From positions 1 through 64,000 of the forward strand of contig NZ_AUCC01000001.1 in assembly GCF_000429565.1 (NCBI RefSeq): 64,000 bases of DNA. The letters are read 5' to 3'. This document shows, in pieces, positions 17,551 through 29,114 of the stretch (the stretch's first letter is position 1; each line of letters opens with the position of its first letter). The translations under genes and the position numbers were made by a program. The notes beneath the pieces were generated by a model, which did not search any database, was not told where the DNA came from, and was given only the letters and a program-made list of their open reading frames with translations. The DNA is from Arsenophonus nasoniae DSM 15247 (GTDB taxonomy: Bacteria > Pseudomonadota > Gammaproteobacteria > Enterobacterales > Enterobacteriaceae).

Positions 17551-18543
17551 AGTTCTGTCAGCTCTTTTCTTTTGATTTACGCAAAATTTTTCGAAATATG
17601 CCTCCAACACCTCCAGTTGTTCACTGGCATCCTCTATGGTGTTGAATGTGCGCCGAAACTGGTCATCAGGTGCATGTTCTCTTAAGTACCAAGAGACATG
17701 CTTGCGTGCGATGCGGATTCCTTTGCCTTGACCGTAAAAGTCGTGCAGCTCCTTAACATGCGCTTGCATTAAGCACTGCACCTCAGCAATAGGCATAGGT
17801 GGCAGTAACTCGCCTGTTTCCAGGTAATGCTGGATTTCCCGAAAGATCCAGGGTCTCCCCTGAGCAGCTCTACCAATCATTAAGGCATCAGCCCCAGTGT
17901 AGTCAAGCACTGCTCTGGCTTTAAGCGGGTCAGTAATATCGCCATTAGCGATAATAGGAATAGTAACATTTTGCTTAGCTGCTCGAATACTGTCATATTC
18001 AGCTGCACCATTAAATAAACAGGCACGCGTTCTACCATGAATAGTTACAGCTTGAATACCACAACGTTCGGCCAGTTGGGCTATTTTTATACAGTTCCGT
18101 TCTTCAGGTGACCAACCAGTGCGAACCTTTAATGTAACAGGAACATCAACCGCATTCACAACAGCTAATAGAATTTTCTCAATCAGCTCTGGATAGCGCA
18201 ATAATGCTGAACCTGCTAACTTACGGTTCACTTTTTTGGCAGGGCAACCCATATTGATATCGATGATCTGAGCACCATTTGCAACATTAATTCGTGCAGC
18301 TGTTGCCATTTCATCGGGATCACTACCTGCAATTTGCACAGAACGGATGCCTAATTCATCACTATGGATCATTCTCAATCTGGATTTGTCTGTTTTCCAA
18401 ACCTGAGGATTGGAAGACAGCATCTCCGAAACTGTCATACCCGCACCCATTGAGTAACACAATGACCGAAAAGGCCTATCGGTGATACCTGCCATTGGTG
18501 CTGCAACGAGGCAGTTTTTTATCTGATATTGACCAATATACAT
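17254..18543 (-). CDS. dusB: dusB and fis joined in one reading frame (tRNA-dihydrouridine synthase B - Fis)
   Basis: The 5' part is DusB, an FMN enzyme that reduces uridine to dihydrouridine in the tRNA D-loop. It shows [23 protein letters not shown] with catalytic Cys100, and GDITDPLKA. The 3' part is complete Fis. No stop separates them: after AYFEKF the frame reads 11 residues ([11 protein letters not shown]) into the Fis Met. The DNA there is GAAAAATTTTGCGTAA. Dropping one A gives ...E-N-F-A-stop, the usual DusB end at 321 residues, so a +1 indel in the A5T4 run explains the join. The frame opens further upstream, but that would run through the fis promoter; the start at 18543 (MYIGQYQ) fits the family. 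The product would be 429 aa if read through. Confidence 0.88.
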   Translation of the reverse strand: MYIGQYQIKNCLVAAPMAGITDRPFRSLCYSMGAGMTVSEMLSSNPQVWKTDKSRLRMIHSDELGIRSVQIAGSDPDEMATAARINVANGAQIIDINMGCPAKKVNRKLAGSALLRYPELIEKILLAVVNAVDVPVTLKVRTGWSPEERNCIKIAQLAERCGIQAVTIHGRTRACLFNGAAEYDSIRAAKQNVTIPIIANGDITDPLKARAVLDYTGADALMIGRAAQGRPWIFREIQHYLETGELLPPMPIAEVQCLMQAHVKELHDFYGQGKGIRIARKHVSWYLREHAPDDQFRRTFNTIEDASEQLEVLEAYFEKFCVNQKKRADRTMFEQRGNSDVLTVATINSQDQITQKPLRDSVKQALKNYFAQLNNQDVNDLYELVLAEVEKPLLDMVMQYTRGNQTRAALMLSINRGTLRKKLKKYGMN

Positions 18544-18577
18544 AGGCGATAAAAGAAGACCATCCTGTGACTGCAAG

Positions 18578-18613
18578 GGCGCGTATATTACGCATTTTTT
18601 ACGAGAGATGAAA
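18578..18613 (-). promoter_or_regulatory. dusB-fis promoter
   Basis: On the minus strand a -35 TTTCAT (18608-18613) and a -10 TAATAT (18585-18590) are 17 bp apart. They are followed by a G/C-rich discriminator ACGCGCCC and then CCTTGCAGTCACAG, closely resembling the E. coli fis promoter as I remember it. A GC-rich discriminator is typical of promoters shut off by ppGpp/DksA. Confidence 0.8.
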
Positions 18614-18962
18614 GGACAAACTTTGAGCAAATTGATATTTCTTTGAAAAATTTTAGCTTGATTTTTTCTGATTACAAATAATATTCATAAAAATCAAGAT
18701 AATGAAAATTTCTGATTTGTTTTCAAATTTTGTTATTCTTTATCGTAAATTCCTTGTTAGGTTAGATTATCTCTGTTGATTGTATAAAAATCAACCTCAA
18801 TAATTATTTTTATTATGGTTATTCAAAAGATACTATTTCACTTAAACAATAAACATTATTAGATTGGTGGTCGTTATCATTTTGTGATTTTTCCAAAAGA
18901 GATTACTCGTAAAAATTTTATTACAGGGATTAACGCATGTATTACGCTAATCCTGCTTGAGT
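18614..18962. other. Upstream region of the fis promoter
   Basis: About 350 bp of A/T-rich sequence between prmA and the dusB-fis promoter with no reading frame. In E. coli this region holds Fis and CRP sites. Several A/T tracts here could serve Fis autoregulation, but no individual site is clear enough to call. Confidence 0.5.
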
Positions 18963-19850
18963 TTAATCCGCTTTTTTTATCCCTGTTATTCTACACCAGC
19001 CTTCTTTTTCTATTATCGGCTCAATATTAAACTTTTGTTGGTAAGCAGTTATAACTGTTCCAGCCTGGTTGCTTAATATTCCAGATAGTCCAAGTAGACC
19101 ATTGGGATTGGTTAACGCCCCTATTGCGCCCGCTAATTCGCGTAAGGGGCCCGCTAAGATATTAGCAATAACAATATCCGCCTTTAAATCTTTCGGTTGA
19201 TCTTTTGCTAAATAAAGAACTAATTTATCGGCGACATTATTTTGGTCAGCATTGTTATGGCTAGCAAGGATAGCTTGTGGATCGATATCAATACCAATGG
19301 CTTTCTTTGCGCCTAGCTTAAGTGCGGCAATGGCCAGTATGCCTGAGCCACAACCAAAATCGATAACCGTTTTATCTTTCAAATTTAAGCTATCTAGCCA
19401 TTCTAAACAGAGCGATGTGGTAGGGTGTGTACCGGTACCAAATGCCAAACCAGGATCCAAAATGACATTAACAGCATTGGGATCCGGCGTATCACGCCAG
19501 CTAGGACAGATCCATAATTTATGTCCAAAACGCATGGGATGGAAATTATCCATCCATTCACGCGACCAATCTTTATCTTCTATTTGTTCAATTTTATGCA
19601 CAAAATCTTTACCTAATAAAGAGTGACTTGCAAGTTGATTAATAACCTGCTCCATATCGCTTTTTGCATCAAATAAACTAATAACATCCGTATCTCCCCA
19701 AAGACGAGTTTCACCCGGTAGGGGTTCAAAAACAGGGTTGTCATAGCTATCCTGAAAGGTGACAGAAACCGCTCCGGCTTCCGTTAATATATCACTTAAG
19801 GCTTCTGCATGATCGGCTGTTGAATTCAGACGTATTTGTATCCAGGGCAT
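18963..19850 (-). CDS. prmA: Ribosomal protein L11 methyltransferase PrmA
   Basis: PrmA trimethylates lysines and the N-terminal amine of ribosomal protein L11 using S-adenosylmethionine. An N-terminal substrate-recognition domain ([20 protein letters not shown]) is followed by a Rossmann methyltransferase with [20 protein letters not shown] (about residues 151-170) and [20 protein letters not shown]. The length of 295 aa is near the family norm (293). It sits between panF and dusB-fis as in E. coli and is separated from panF by only 26 bp. Confidence 0.96.
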   Translation of the reverse strand: MPWIQIRLNSTADHAEALSDILTEAGAVSVTFQDSYDNPVFEPLPGETRLWGDTDVISLFDAKSDMEQVINQLASHSLLGKDFVHKIEQIEDKDWSREWMDNFHPMRFGHKLWICPSWRDTPDPNAVNVILDPGLAFGTGTHPTTSLCLEWLDSLNLKDKTVIDFGCGSGILAIAALKLGAKKAIGIDIDPQAILASHNNADQNNVADKLVLYLAKDQPKDLKADIVIANILAGPLRELAGAIGALTNPNGLLGLSGILSNQAGTVITAYQQKFNIEPIIEKEGWCRITGIKKAD

Positions 19851-19876
19851 AAATATTCTCTTCAGATCGTGGGTTA

Positions 19877-21325
19877 TTAGCTAATTTTTATCGATGTAGA
19901 TAATAATTTTTTCTCACCTACAAAATTACCAATTAAAAAAGCAATCAAACTCAATAATAGTGATGGTACGATGTGATGAAAATTTAAAATTTTAACATCA
20001 AACGCGGTAAATAATGTGTAAGAGAGGGCACCAATAATCATTGAACTTAATGCACCAAAACGATTTGCTCTTTCCCAATAAAGTCCGAGTATTAATGGCC
20101 AAAGAAAAACAGCTTGTAATCCACCAAAAGCCAGTAAATTTAACCAAATAATCATTTGCGGTGGGTGCCAGGCGGCTAATAGTAATAAAGCACCAAGAAT
20201 GAGGGTAGAAGCACTTGAGATCCAGGTTAATTTTTTCTCTTTTTTTATCTCATTTGGTGCAATATTTAAATATAGATCTTTTATGATAGTTGCTGAAGAT
20301 TGAAGCAATTGTGAATTAATTGTTGACATAATGGCAGCCATTGGGGCTGCAAGGAAAATTCCTGCGGCGAATGGAGGTAAAACCGTGATCATTAATGTTG
20401 GGATCACCTGATCCGGAATAGTTAAGTTCGGTAAAATGGCTCGACCCAATGCTCCTGCTAAATGCATTCCTAACATTAAAATAACCATTACAATGGTGCC
20501 GATAATGATCCCACGGTGCATCGCTTGGCTATTTTTATAGGAAATGCAGCGGACAGCAGTATGTGGTAAGCCAATAACCCCAAAACAGACTAAAACCCAG
20601 AAAGACACCATAAATGGCATGCTAAAGATATCATCAGCCCCTTGTGGCGTAATCAGTTTGGGATCAATCGCTTTTAGGGTCTCTGTTGCTGTGGCCAGGC
20701 CTCCCGCCTTGTGAACTGTAGCAACCAGCAGAATAATTGTTCCTAGTAACATAACAAAGCCTTGTAAGGTGTCATTAAGGACACTGGCTCTAAAGCCACC
20801 AAAGGCAGTGTAAAGTGCAATCGAGATACCAAATATTAATAATCCTATTTCATACGGAATATTTGCCGCTGTTTCTAGCAGACGAGCGCCACCAATAAAT
20901 TGAACCGTCATAGCACCGAAGAAAGCGACCAGCAAACTAATACTCGCGATCCATACCAGTAAACGGCTTTGAAAACGAGCATACAGCATGTCATTAAGTG
21001 TTACCGCATGATAGCGACGCGCTAAGATGGCGAATTTTTTACCTAAAACGCCAAGCGAGAGCCAAATAGTAGGCACCTGAATTAAGGCAAGTAGCACCCA
21101 GCCAAGGCCATATTTATAGGCTGCTCCAGGACCACCTATGAAAGAACTTGCACTGATATAGGTTGCGGTGATAGTCATCGCTAAAACAACCCCACCCATA
21201 GAGCGATTACCTAGAAAGTGTTCATGCAAAAATTCGCCTTTTTGGCGTCGTAGATAGGCATAAATAGACAGTAAAAAAACCAATAATAAATAACCGATAA
21301 GTGGTAAGAGGATTTCAATTTGCAT
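19877..21325 (-). CDS. panF: Sodium/pantothenate symporter PanF
   Basis: PanF is a sodium:solute symporter family protein that imports pantothenate (vitamin B5), the coenzyme A precursor, with Na+. The 482-residue protein (E. coli 483) has about 13 membrane helices. Family motifs include [20 protein letters not shown] in the N-terminal third and [20 protein letters not shown] just after it. It overlaps the end of yhdT by 11 bp, which implies translational coupling. Confidence 0.95.
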   Translation of the reverse strand: MQIEILLPLIGYLLLVFLLSIYAYLRRQKGEFLHEHFLGNRSMGGVVLAMTITATYISASSFIGGPGAAYKYGLGWVLLALIQVPTIWLSLGVLGKKFAILARRYHAVTLNDMLYARFQSRLLVWIASISLLVAFFGAMTVQFIGGARLLETAANIPYEIGLLIFGISIALYTAFGGFRASVLNDTLQGFVMLLGTIILLVATVHKAGGLATATETLKAIDPKLITPQGADDIFSMPFMVSFWVLVCFGVIGLPHTAVRCISYKNSQAMHRGIIIGTIVMVILMLGMHLAGALGRAILPNLTIPDQVIPTLMITVLPPFAAGIFLAAPMAAIMSTINSQLLQSSATIIKDLYLNIAPNEIKKEKKLTWISSASTLILGALLLLAAWHPPQMIIWLNLLAFGGLQAVFLWPLILGLYWERANRFGALSSMIIGALSYTLFTAFDVKILNFHHIVPSLLLSLIAFLIGNFVGEKKLLSTSIKIS

Positions 21326-21557
21326 CTTTATCTTCCAACGACATTTGTTTAAAAATAAATTTAACCATTAAGATACAAAGTAAAATAAAAATCAGCGGTA
21401 AATATAAACATGAAAGTTCAAACCATAATGGCATCCCTGTTATACCCACTTTTTCACCCGGGAGGTAGGCAGCCATAATCCAACTACATAAATAAGCAAC
21501 GGTAAGAAAAGCTGACCAACGAGCTTCTTTGTTGGATTGCAGAAAACGTTTGTCCAT
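21315..21557 (-). CDS. yhdT: YhdT family small membrane protein
   Basis: An 80-residue protein with two hydrophobic helices, the exact length of E. coli YhdT (DUF997). Its function is unknown; its constant position before panF suggests a role linked to pantothenate uptake, but that is inference. The frame is open to 21632, but ATG at 21557 is preceded by AGGAGA and gives the family start MDKRFLQSNKEARWS. Confidence 0.88.
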   Translation of the reverse strand: MDKRFLQSNKEARWSAFLTVAYLCSWIMAAYLPGEKVGITGMPLWFELSCLYLPLIFILLCILMVKFIFKQMSLEDKDAN

Positions 21558-21629
21558 TGTTTCTCCTGGTAGTAAAAATTTAATCTGAGGATTTGTATGT
21601 TGGTTAACGATTATATGCAGAAAAATTAT

Positions 21630-21656
21630 CAAAAATAAGGGTACATTCAGTACCCT
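21630..21656 (-). terminator. Terminator after accC
   Basis: AGGGTAC (21638-21644) and GTACCCT (21650-21656) form a 7-bp stem with a five-base loop. On the minus strand it is followed by TTATTTTTG. It lies about 28 bp after the accC stop and would separate accBC from yhdT-panF. Confidence 0.7.
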
Positions 21657-21683
21657 ATTGCAATGAAAGGTAAATAGAAAAGT

Positions 21684-23030
21684 TTATTCCTGTGATCCCA
21701 GTTTTTTTTCCAGGTAATGGATATTGGTACCACCTTTGAAAAAATTGCTGTCATCCATAATTTTTTGTTGTAATTCTATGTTAGTTTTAATGCCATCAAT
21801 GATTAATTCGGATAAGGCATTTTTCATCCGAAGAATGGCAATTTCGCGGGTTTCACCATAAGTAATTAGCTTACCAATCATAGAGTCATAGTAAGGTGGA
21901 ACTGTGTAACCGGCATAAATGTGTGATTCCCAGCGTATACCAAAACCACCAGGAATATGGAGGCGAGTAATTTTACCCGGACTTGGTAAAAAGGTATTGG
22001 CATCTTCGGCATTAATTCGGCATTCTATTGCATGCCCATGAATTTTGACATCTTTTTGTTTAATAGATAGGGGTAAGCCGGAAGCGATCCTTAACTGTTC
22101 TTTAATCAGATCAACCCCAGTGATCATTTCTGTCACAGGGTGTTCGACTTGAATACGCGTATTCATTTCAATAAAGTAGAACTCGCCATTTTCATAAAGA
22201 AATTCAAAGGTACCGGCTCCACGATAATCGATATCAAGACAAGCTTTTGCACAGCGTTCACCAATGCTCTTACGCATATCCGCTTTTATACCTGGCGCAG
22301 GTGCTTCTTCAACGACTTTTTGGTGACGACGCTGCATTGAACAGTCACGTTCGGCTAAATAAATCGCATTGCCTTGACCATCAGCAAGTACTTGAATTTC
22401 AATATGGCGAGGATTTTCTAGAAACTTCTCCATATAAACCATACTATTATTAAAAGCCGCTTTCGCTTCGGCGCGCGTCAAAGTAATAGCTTGTTCTAGA
22501 TCACTTTCATTACGAACAACGCGCATACCGCGGCCACCACCACCACCAGAGGCTTTAATAATAACCGGGTAGCCAATTCGATTAGCAATCGTTTTATTGG
22601 TTTTAATATCATTTCCTAAAGGTCCATCTGAGCCTGGAACACAAGGAACACCGGCTTTTTTCATGGCTTCAATGGCAGAAACTTTATCGCCCATAAGACG
22701 AATGGTTTCTGGTTTAGGGCCAATAAATATAAAACCAGAGCGTTCCACTTTTTCGGCAAAGTCGGCATTTTCAGATAGAAAACCGTAACCAGGATGAATA
22801 GCTTCTGCAGCAGTAATTTCTGCTGCTGAGATAATTGCTGGAATATTAAGATAACTTTCAGCTGAAGCGGCAGGCCCGATGCAGACGGTTTCATCAGCAA
22901 GTAATACATGTTTTAAGTCGCGATCAGCGGCAGAATGCACGGCAACAGTTTGTATTTTTAGTTCTTTACAGGCACGTAAGATGCGTAAAGCGATTTCGCC
23001 ACGATTGGCGATAACAATTTTTTTAAGCAT
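21684..23030 (-). CDS. accC: Acetyl-CoA carboxylase, biotin carboxylase subunit AccC
   Basis: AccC carboxylates the biotin on AccB with bicarbonate and ATP, the first half-reaction of fatty acid synthesis. The 448-residue ATP-grasp protein (449 in E. coli) shows the N-terminal [20 protein letters not shown], the glycine-rich [15 protein letters not shown] (about residues 159-173), and the active-site [20 protein letters not shown]. It follows accB by 11 bp in the accBC operon. Confidence 0.97.
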   Translation of the reverse strand: MLKKIVIANRGEIALRILRACKELKIQTVAVHSAADRDLKHVLLADETVCIGPAASAESYLNIPAIISAAEITAAEAIHPGYGFLSENADFAEKVERSGFIFIGPKPETIRLMGDKVSAIEAMKKAGVPCVPGSDGPLGNDIKTNKTIANRIGYPVIIKASGGGGGRGMRVVRNESDLEQAITLTRAEAKAAFNNSMVYMEKFLENPRHIEIQVLADGQGNAIYLAERDCSMQRRHQKVVEEAPAPGIKADMRKSIGERCAKACLDIDYRGAGTFEFLYENGEFYFIEMNTRIQVEHPVTEMITGVDLIKEQLRIASGLPLSIKQKDVKIHGHAIECRINAEDANTFLPSPGKITRLHIPGGFGIRWESHIYAGYTVPPYYDSMIGKLITYGETREIAILRMKNALSELIIDGIKTNIELQQKIMDDSNFFKGGTNIHYLEKKLGSQE

Positions 23031-23041
23031 AGGATGCCTCG

Positions 23042-23512
23042 TTATTCGATGATAACCAATGGCTCGTCAAATTCAACCGCTTCTCCATTTTCCAGGAGAA
23101 TTGCTTTAACTACACCTGCTTTGTCAGCTTCGATCTGATTCATCATTTTCATCGCTTCGACAATACATAGAGGATCCCCTACCTTAACCGTTTGTCCGAC
23201 TTCAACAAATGGCTTTGCTTCTGGACTAGGCGCTCGGTAGAAGGTACCAACCATTGGTGAACGAACAGTATAACCACTGATCTCGGCTTTTTTCTCATTG
23301 GTTGTTTCAGGTAAAATTTGAGAAGGCGCTATGGCGTTTGCTAAAGCTGGTTGATGTGTGGTGGGTGCTGCCATATACTGTTGTAAAGTTGGTAAATTCT
23401 GCACGATTGTACGGCTAATACGCACTGATTCTTCACCTTCCGAAATTTCTAGTTCAGAAATGCCAGATTCTTCAACAAGCTCAATTAATTTTTTAATTTT
23501 ACGAATATCCAT
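23042..23512 (-). CDS. accB: Biotin carboxyl carrier protein AccB
   Basis: AccB carries biotin between AccC and the AccAD transcarboxylase. The 156-residue protein (E. coli 156) has an N-terminal segment, a Pro/Ala-rich linker (about residues 40-75) and the biotinyl domain with EAMKMMNQI, biotin on Lys122. The [10 protein letters not shown] thumb loop is present. It lies 17 bp after aroQ. Confidence 0.97.
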   Translation of the reverse strand: MDIRKIKKLIELVEESGISELEISEGEESVRISRTIVQNLPTLQQYMAAPTTHQPALANAIAPSQILPETTNEKKAEISGYTVRSPMVGTFYRAPSPEAKPFVEVGQTVKVGDPLCIVEAMKMMNQIEADKAGVVKAILLENGEAVEFDEPLVIIE

Positions 23513-23529
23513 AAGTTAATTCCGTATTT

Positions 23530-24027
23530 TTATTCTTTACATTTATTAGATTTAGGTTCACCGTCGGCATCTAATTCTTCAACACGTATTAAGAATTTAA
23601 CCGCAGCTTCTAATGCAAAAATATAACTGTCAGCTCGAAAGCCACAAATGACGCCGTTTGCAATATCAGAGAGATAAGAGTGATGCCTAAATGGTTCACG
23701 TGCATAAATATTAGTAAGGTGGATCTCATAAAAAGGAATGGCAACGCTTAATATTGCATCTCGTAATGCCACACTAGTATGCGTTAATGCTGCTGGGTTA
23801 ATCAATATAAAGTCTACTTTCCCTTGAGCTTGATGGATTTTATTAATCAGCTCATGTTCCGCATTAGATTGAAAATGACTTAATTTAACTCCTAATTGTT
23901 TTGCTTTTTGGCTCGTTTGGTTAACAATATCCTGAAGTGTAAGACCACCATAGAATGATGGTTCTCTTGTTCCCAACATATTTAAATTTTGGCCATTTAG
24001 CAGCAAAATGTGGAAATCTTTTGTCAT
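23530..24027 (-). CDS. aroQ: 3-Dehydroquinate dehydratase, type II (AroQ)
   Basis: AroQ dehydrates 3-dehydroquinate to 3-dehydroshikimate in the shikimate pathway. Type II features are visible: [20 protein letters not shown] with the catalytic Arg and Tyr, [16 protein letters not shown], and [17 protein letters not shown] with the catalytic His. E. coli has only the unrelated type I enzyme (aroD), whereas Yersinia and Proteus relatives keep aroQ just before accB, as here. A TTG at 24066 could extend the frame, but ATG at 24027 gives 165 aa, close to the usual 150. The ribosome-binding site (GGAG) is somewhat far from it. Confidence 0.93.
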   Translation of the reverse strand: MTKDFHILLLNGQNLNMLGTREPSFYGGLTLQDIVNQTSQKAKQLGVKLSHFQSNAEHELINKIHQAQGKVDFILINPAALTHTSVALRDAILSVAIPFYEIHLTNIYAREPFRHHSYLSDIANGVICGFRADSYIFALEAAVKFLIRVEELDADGEPKSNKCKE

Positions 24028-24211
24028 TTTGCGGGTATCTCCGACTGATAATTGATAATTTGACAAGATAACTCGATGCTAATAGTTTGTCATCTTTTTC
24101 TCATAATGGAAACGTTTATTTTGACGACAAAGAACGATATTATCAACATTTCATAGCAATTAGCAGCAAAATTTTAGTTTAATCAGCAAAGTTGTCTCGA
24201 ATATTAACCAG

Positions 24212-25189
24212 TTAACGTATTTTTACCAGTATTCGGCCAGTGATTTGGTTGTTGATTAATTTATCAGCATAATCAATCACTTTTTCTAACGGGATCTCGG
24301 TTGTTGTTAATTGATAAAAACTGTCGGGTAATAAATTGGCTAACCGTTGCCAAACCTGTGGGCGTTTTATCGTTGGAACCATTACAGAGTCGATCCCTTG
24401 CAGTCTTACATTACGCAGAATAAAAGGCATCACTGTTGTTGATAACCTAATATCAGCGACCAGACCACAGGCTGCTACCGTCCCTGCATAGCACATTTGT
24501 GAAATAACCGTGGCTAAAATATTGCCACCAACGGTATCAATAGCACCTGCCCAGCGCTGTTTTTCTAAAGGATGAGGTATTGTAGTAAACTCTTTACGAA
24601 GCAGCACTTGCTGAGCGCCAAGCGCTTTTAAATAATCGATATTACTTTCTCGACCAGTTACTGCTGTGACGGAATAACCAAGTTTAGCAAGAAGTTGTAT
24701 TGCGGTACTACCTACACCACCACTGGCGCCAGTCACAAGAATGTTGCCTTTATCATATGTTACTCCGTTTTCTTCCAAAGCCATTATACAAAGCATGGCG
24801 GTAAAACCAGCGGTACCGATTATCATGGCTTGTCGCAACGTCATTTTTTCAGGAATAGCGGTTAACCATTTGGCTGGCACTCGGGCTTGTTCTGCTAATC
24901 CCCCCCAATGGTTTTCACCAACTCCCCAACCCGTCAGTAAAACTTGCTGGCCGGCTTGAAATTTTGGATTTGTTGAAGACTTAACAATCCCGGCAAAATC
25001 GATACCTGGTATCATCGGGAATTGGCGGATAATTTTTCCTTTACCTGTAATAGCTAAAGCATCTTTGTAGTTTAGTGTAGACCAATAAATATCTACAGTA
25101 ACGTCTTCCGAAGGCAAAAGTGTGTCGTCGATCGATTTTATATTGGCTTTTAATACTTGATTTTCTTGTTCTAACAGCAGGGCTTTCAT
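24212..25189 (-). CDS. acuI: Acrylyl-CoA reductase (NADPH) AcuI / YhdH
   Basis: AcuI reduces acryloyl-CoA to propionyl-CoA with NADPH and may protect against toxic acrylyl-CoA. It is a medium-chain dehydrogenase/reductase of the quinone oxidoreductase group. It has SSLNYKDALAITGKGKI-like sequence (here STLNYKDALAITGKGKI), GIDFAGIV and the nucleotide-binding VTGASGGVGSTAIQLLAKLG. It lacks the zinc ligands. The ATG at 25189 (MKALLLEQ) gives 325 aa against 324 in E. coli; an ATG 24 bases upstream is possible but adds residues not seen in homologues. The neighbour csrD, which follows in E. coli, is missing. Confidence 0.93.
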   Translation of the reverse strand: MKALLLEQENQVLKANIKSIDDTLLPSEDVTVDIYWSTLNYKDALAITGKGKIIRQFPMIPGIDFAGIVKSSTNPKFQAGQQVLLTGWGVGENHWGGLAEQARVPAKWLTAIPEKMTLRQAMIIGTAGFTAMLCIMALEENGVTYDKGNILVTGASGGVGSTAIQLLAKLGYSVTAVTGRESNIDYLKALGAQQVLLRKEFTTIPHPLEKQRWAGAIDTVGGNILATVISQMCYAGTVAACGLVADIRLSTTVMPFILRNVRLQGIDSVMVPTIKRPQVWQRLANLLPDSFYQLTTTEIPLEKVIDYADKLINNQITGRILVKIR

Positions 25190-26854
<1,665 letters not shown>

Positions 26855-26868
26855 ACGTTAGCCAATAG

Positions 26869-26899
26869 AAGGAGGAACTTAAGGATGGCGCTCCTCCTT
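26869..26899 (+). promoter_or_regulatory. Hairpin with an embedded Shine-Dalgarno sequence between mreB and mreC
   Basis: AAGGAGGA (26869-26876) pairs with TCCTCCTT (26892-26899). The left arm is a near-perfect ribosome-binding site. It is followed by an ATG at 26885 that opens a 29-codon frame ending at 26974, overlapping the mreC start. The hairpin could be an attenuator or mRNA stabiliser, or could hide the site. Confidence 0.5.
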
Positions 26900-26957
26900 A
26901 CTTTATGTAAAGTGATGTTAATGTTTAACGTTTATTTATTTTTTATTAAAGTAACTC

Positions 26958-27944
26958 ATGAAGCCGATCTTTAGTCGAGGGCCATCCCTACAATTGCGTA
27001 TTATTATTGCGATCGTTGTTGCAATCGCGCTGGTTGCTTTTGATCGTCAATTTGATACTTTTAATAAAATACGTAGTTATTTAGATACGGCTGTTAGTCC
27101 TTTTTATTTTTTGGCAAATGGCCCGCGAGAACTGCTTGATAATATTTCAGATACATTGGCGAGAAGAGATCAACTTCTTTTTGAAAATAAGGCATTGAAG
27201 AAAGAGGTTTTATTAAAAAAAGCAGATAATTTATTACTTGGACAACTTAAACAGGAAAACGCTAGATTACGTGAGCTATTGGGGTCACCTCTACGTCAGG
27301 ATGAACACATGATGGTTACTCAAGTGCTCTCAGGTGCAAATACGCCTTATCGAGATCAAATTGTCATTGATAAAGGTTTACATGATGGTGTTTATGAAGG
27401 TCAGCCTGTTATTAGTGATAAGGGTGTTGTTGGACAGGTTATCGCAGTGAGCCAGTTTAATAGCCGTGTTTTACTGATTTGTGATACAACGCATGCATTA
27501 CCTATACAAGTATTACGTAATGATATTCGGGTGATTGCAGTGGGTACAGGATGTAGTGATGATCTTCAACTTGAACCTTTACCCGATAATATTGATATAC
27601 GTATTGGTGATGTGATAGTCACTTCTGGTTTAGGCGGACGTTTTCCCGAAGGGTATCCCGTTGCGATTGTCTCTTCCGTAAAGCATGATACCCAACGCGC
27701 TTATACGATTATTCATGCACGACCTACCGCAGATTTACAAAGACTACGCTATCTTTTATTGCTATGGGGAAACTCTAGCGATCCTTCTCATCCTTTACCT
27801 CCATCAGAAGTATATCGAGCAGCAAATGAGCGTTTAATGAAGATTCTGCCCCAGGTGCTTCCTAGCCCAAACGAGCTTCAAGGGCCACCACTACCAGCAA
27901 CAGAAATGAAAAATGTCGAGCAACCTCCTTTGGTCGCTCAATAG
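26958..27944 (+). CDS. mreC: Rod shape-determining protein MreC
   Basis: MreC is a bitopic inner-membrane protein that links MreB to MreD, RodA and PBP2. It has a short cytoplasmic start, a membrane helix (about residues 12-30), a coiled coil (about residues 60-105, with ENKALKKEVLLKKADNLLLG) and two beta-rich domains, with VISDKGVVGQVIAV and DVIVTSGLGGRFPEGYPVAI. The length of 328 aa is less than E. coli (367); the low-complexity C-terminal tail is shorter. The ATG at 26958 has no obvious ribosome-binding site, so coupling to upstream translation is possible. Confidence 0.95.
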   Translation: MKPIFSRGPSLQLRIIIAIVVAIALVAFDRQFDTFNKIRSYLDTAVSPFYFLANGPRELLDNISDTLARRDQLLFENKALKKEVLLKKADNLLLGQLKQENARLRELLGSPLRQDEHMMVTQVLSGANTPYRDQIVIDKGLHDGVYEGQPVISDKGVVGQVIAVSQFNSRVLLICDTTHALPIQVLRNDIRVIAVGTGCSDDLQLEPLPDNIDIRIGDVIVTSGLGGRFPEGYPVAIVSSVKHDTQRAYTIIHARPTADLQRLRYLLLLWGNSSDPSHPLPPSEVYRAANERLMKILPQVLPSPNELQGPPLPATEMKNVEQPPLVAQ

Positions 27945-27986
27945 GAATTGTTACCGTGAAATCAAGGCAACTAAAGGAAACATAGA

Positions 27987-28475
27987 ATGGATCAATACCG
28001 TGGTAATGGGCGGTGGATCATCTGGCTGTCCTTTTTAATTGCAATAATTCTGGAACAAATGCCCTGGCCTGAGCAGTTTATTTATTATCGGCCCACATGG
28101 TTAGCATTAATTTTAATTTATTGGGTTATGGCTTTACCGCATCGAGTTAGTGTCGGCACCGGATTTTTTTTAGGGATCTTAATGGATTTGATCCAAGGCT
28201 CAGCACTTGGTGTACATGCATTAGCTTATAGCTTGATTTGTTATTTAGTATCGTATAAACATCAGCTTCTTCGAAATATGGCACTGTGGCAACAATCGCT
28301 TGTTATTGCTGGATTATCAGTGGTTATGAATTTTACAATATTCTGGGCGGAATTTCTCTCTTCCCTTGTTTTATTTCATCCTGAAATATTCTGGAATTGT
28401 TTGATTAATGCCATCTTGTGGCCTTGGATGTTTTTATTATTGCGCAAAGTTCGACGTCAGTTTTTAGTTCGTTAA
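27987..28475 (+). CDS. mreD: Rod shape-determining protein MreD
   Basis: MreD is an integral membrane protein of the elongasome. The 162-residue protein (E. coli 162) is hydrophobic with about five helices and carries the family motif GILMDLIQGSALGVHALAYS (about residues 63-82). The start MDQYRGNGRWIIWLSFL follows AAAGGAAAC. It lies 42 bp after mreC. Confidence 0.95.
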   Translation: MDQYRGNGRWIIWLSFLIAIILEQMPWPEQFIYYRPTWLALILIYWVMALPHRVSVGTGFFLGILMDLIQGSALGVHALAYSLICYLVSYKHQLLRNMALWQQSLVIAGLSVVMNFTIFWAEFLSSLVLFHPEIFWNCLINAILWPWMFLLLRKVRRQFLVR

Positions 28476-28517
28476 AAATGGGCAGCCAATTGTCTATTTT
28501 TTCTGAGAGTTTTTTCT

Positions 28518-29114
28518 ATGGTAAATAGGATTTATTTAGCGTCAGCTTCGCCAAGAAGGCGTAAGTTAATTGAACAGCTAGGATGGCTATTTGACATTAT
28601 TCTTCCTGACATATCTGAATTATGGTGTGAAGGAGAGACACCCAGTAAGTATGTTATTCGTTTAGCATGTGAAAAATCACAAGCGGGTGTTGATATGGCG
28701 ACCAAACCGTATCCAGTATTGGGGGCGGATACTATTGTTGTAAATGACGGAACTATTTTGGGTAAGCCTAAAGATGAAAACCATGCTGCGCAGATATTAA
28801 GACAACTTTCAGGTAGAACACGCCAAGTGATGACTGCAATTGCGTTCTCAGATAAACAGAAGACATTGTATGATTTGGTTGTCACCGAAGTAACATTGCG
28901 ACGATTAACAAATAAAGAAATCGATCAATATATCTTGTCAGGTGAGCCTATGGATAAGGCAGGAGCTTATGCTATCCAGGGTAAAGGTGGCTGTTTTGTT
29001 AGGCGGATTGTCGGAAGTTATCACGCTGTAGTGGGGTTACCGTTAGTTGAAACAGATGAATTATTGACTAAATTTCTAGCGTTAAATAATAGGAAGAAGA
29101 GCTATGGTAGCTGA
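28518..29114 (+). CDS. yhdE: dTTP/UTP pyrophosphatase, Maf family (YhdE)
   Basis: This Maf-family nucleotide pyrophosphatase hydrolyses dTTP, UTP and modified pyrimidine nucleotides to monophosphates, acting in house-cleaning. It shows the N-terminal LASASPRRRKLIEQLG and VLGADTIVVNDGTILGKPKD, with the acidic catalytic residue. The length of 198 aa is normal (E. coli 197). It lies between mreD and rng as in E. coli and overlaps rng by 11 bp. Confidence 0.94.
   Translation: MVNRIYLASASPRRRKLIEQLGWLFDIILPDISELWCEGETPSKYVIRLACEKSQAGVDMATKPYPVLGADTIVVNDGTILGKPKDENHAAQILRQLSGRTRQVMTAIAFSDKQKTLYDLVVTEVTLRRLTNKEIDQYILSGEPMDKAGAYAIQGKGGCFVRRIVGSYHAVVGLPLVETDELLTKFLALNNRKKSYGS

Noticed and set aside
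18544-18630. N-terminal extension of dusB
   Set aside because: It would translate the -10, discriminator and start region of the fis promoter; homologues start at the internal Met.
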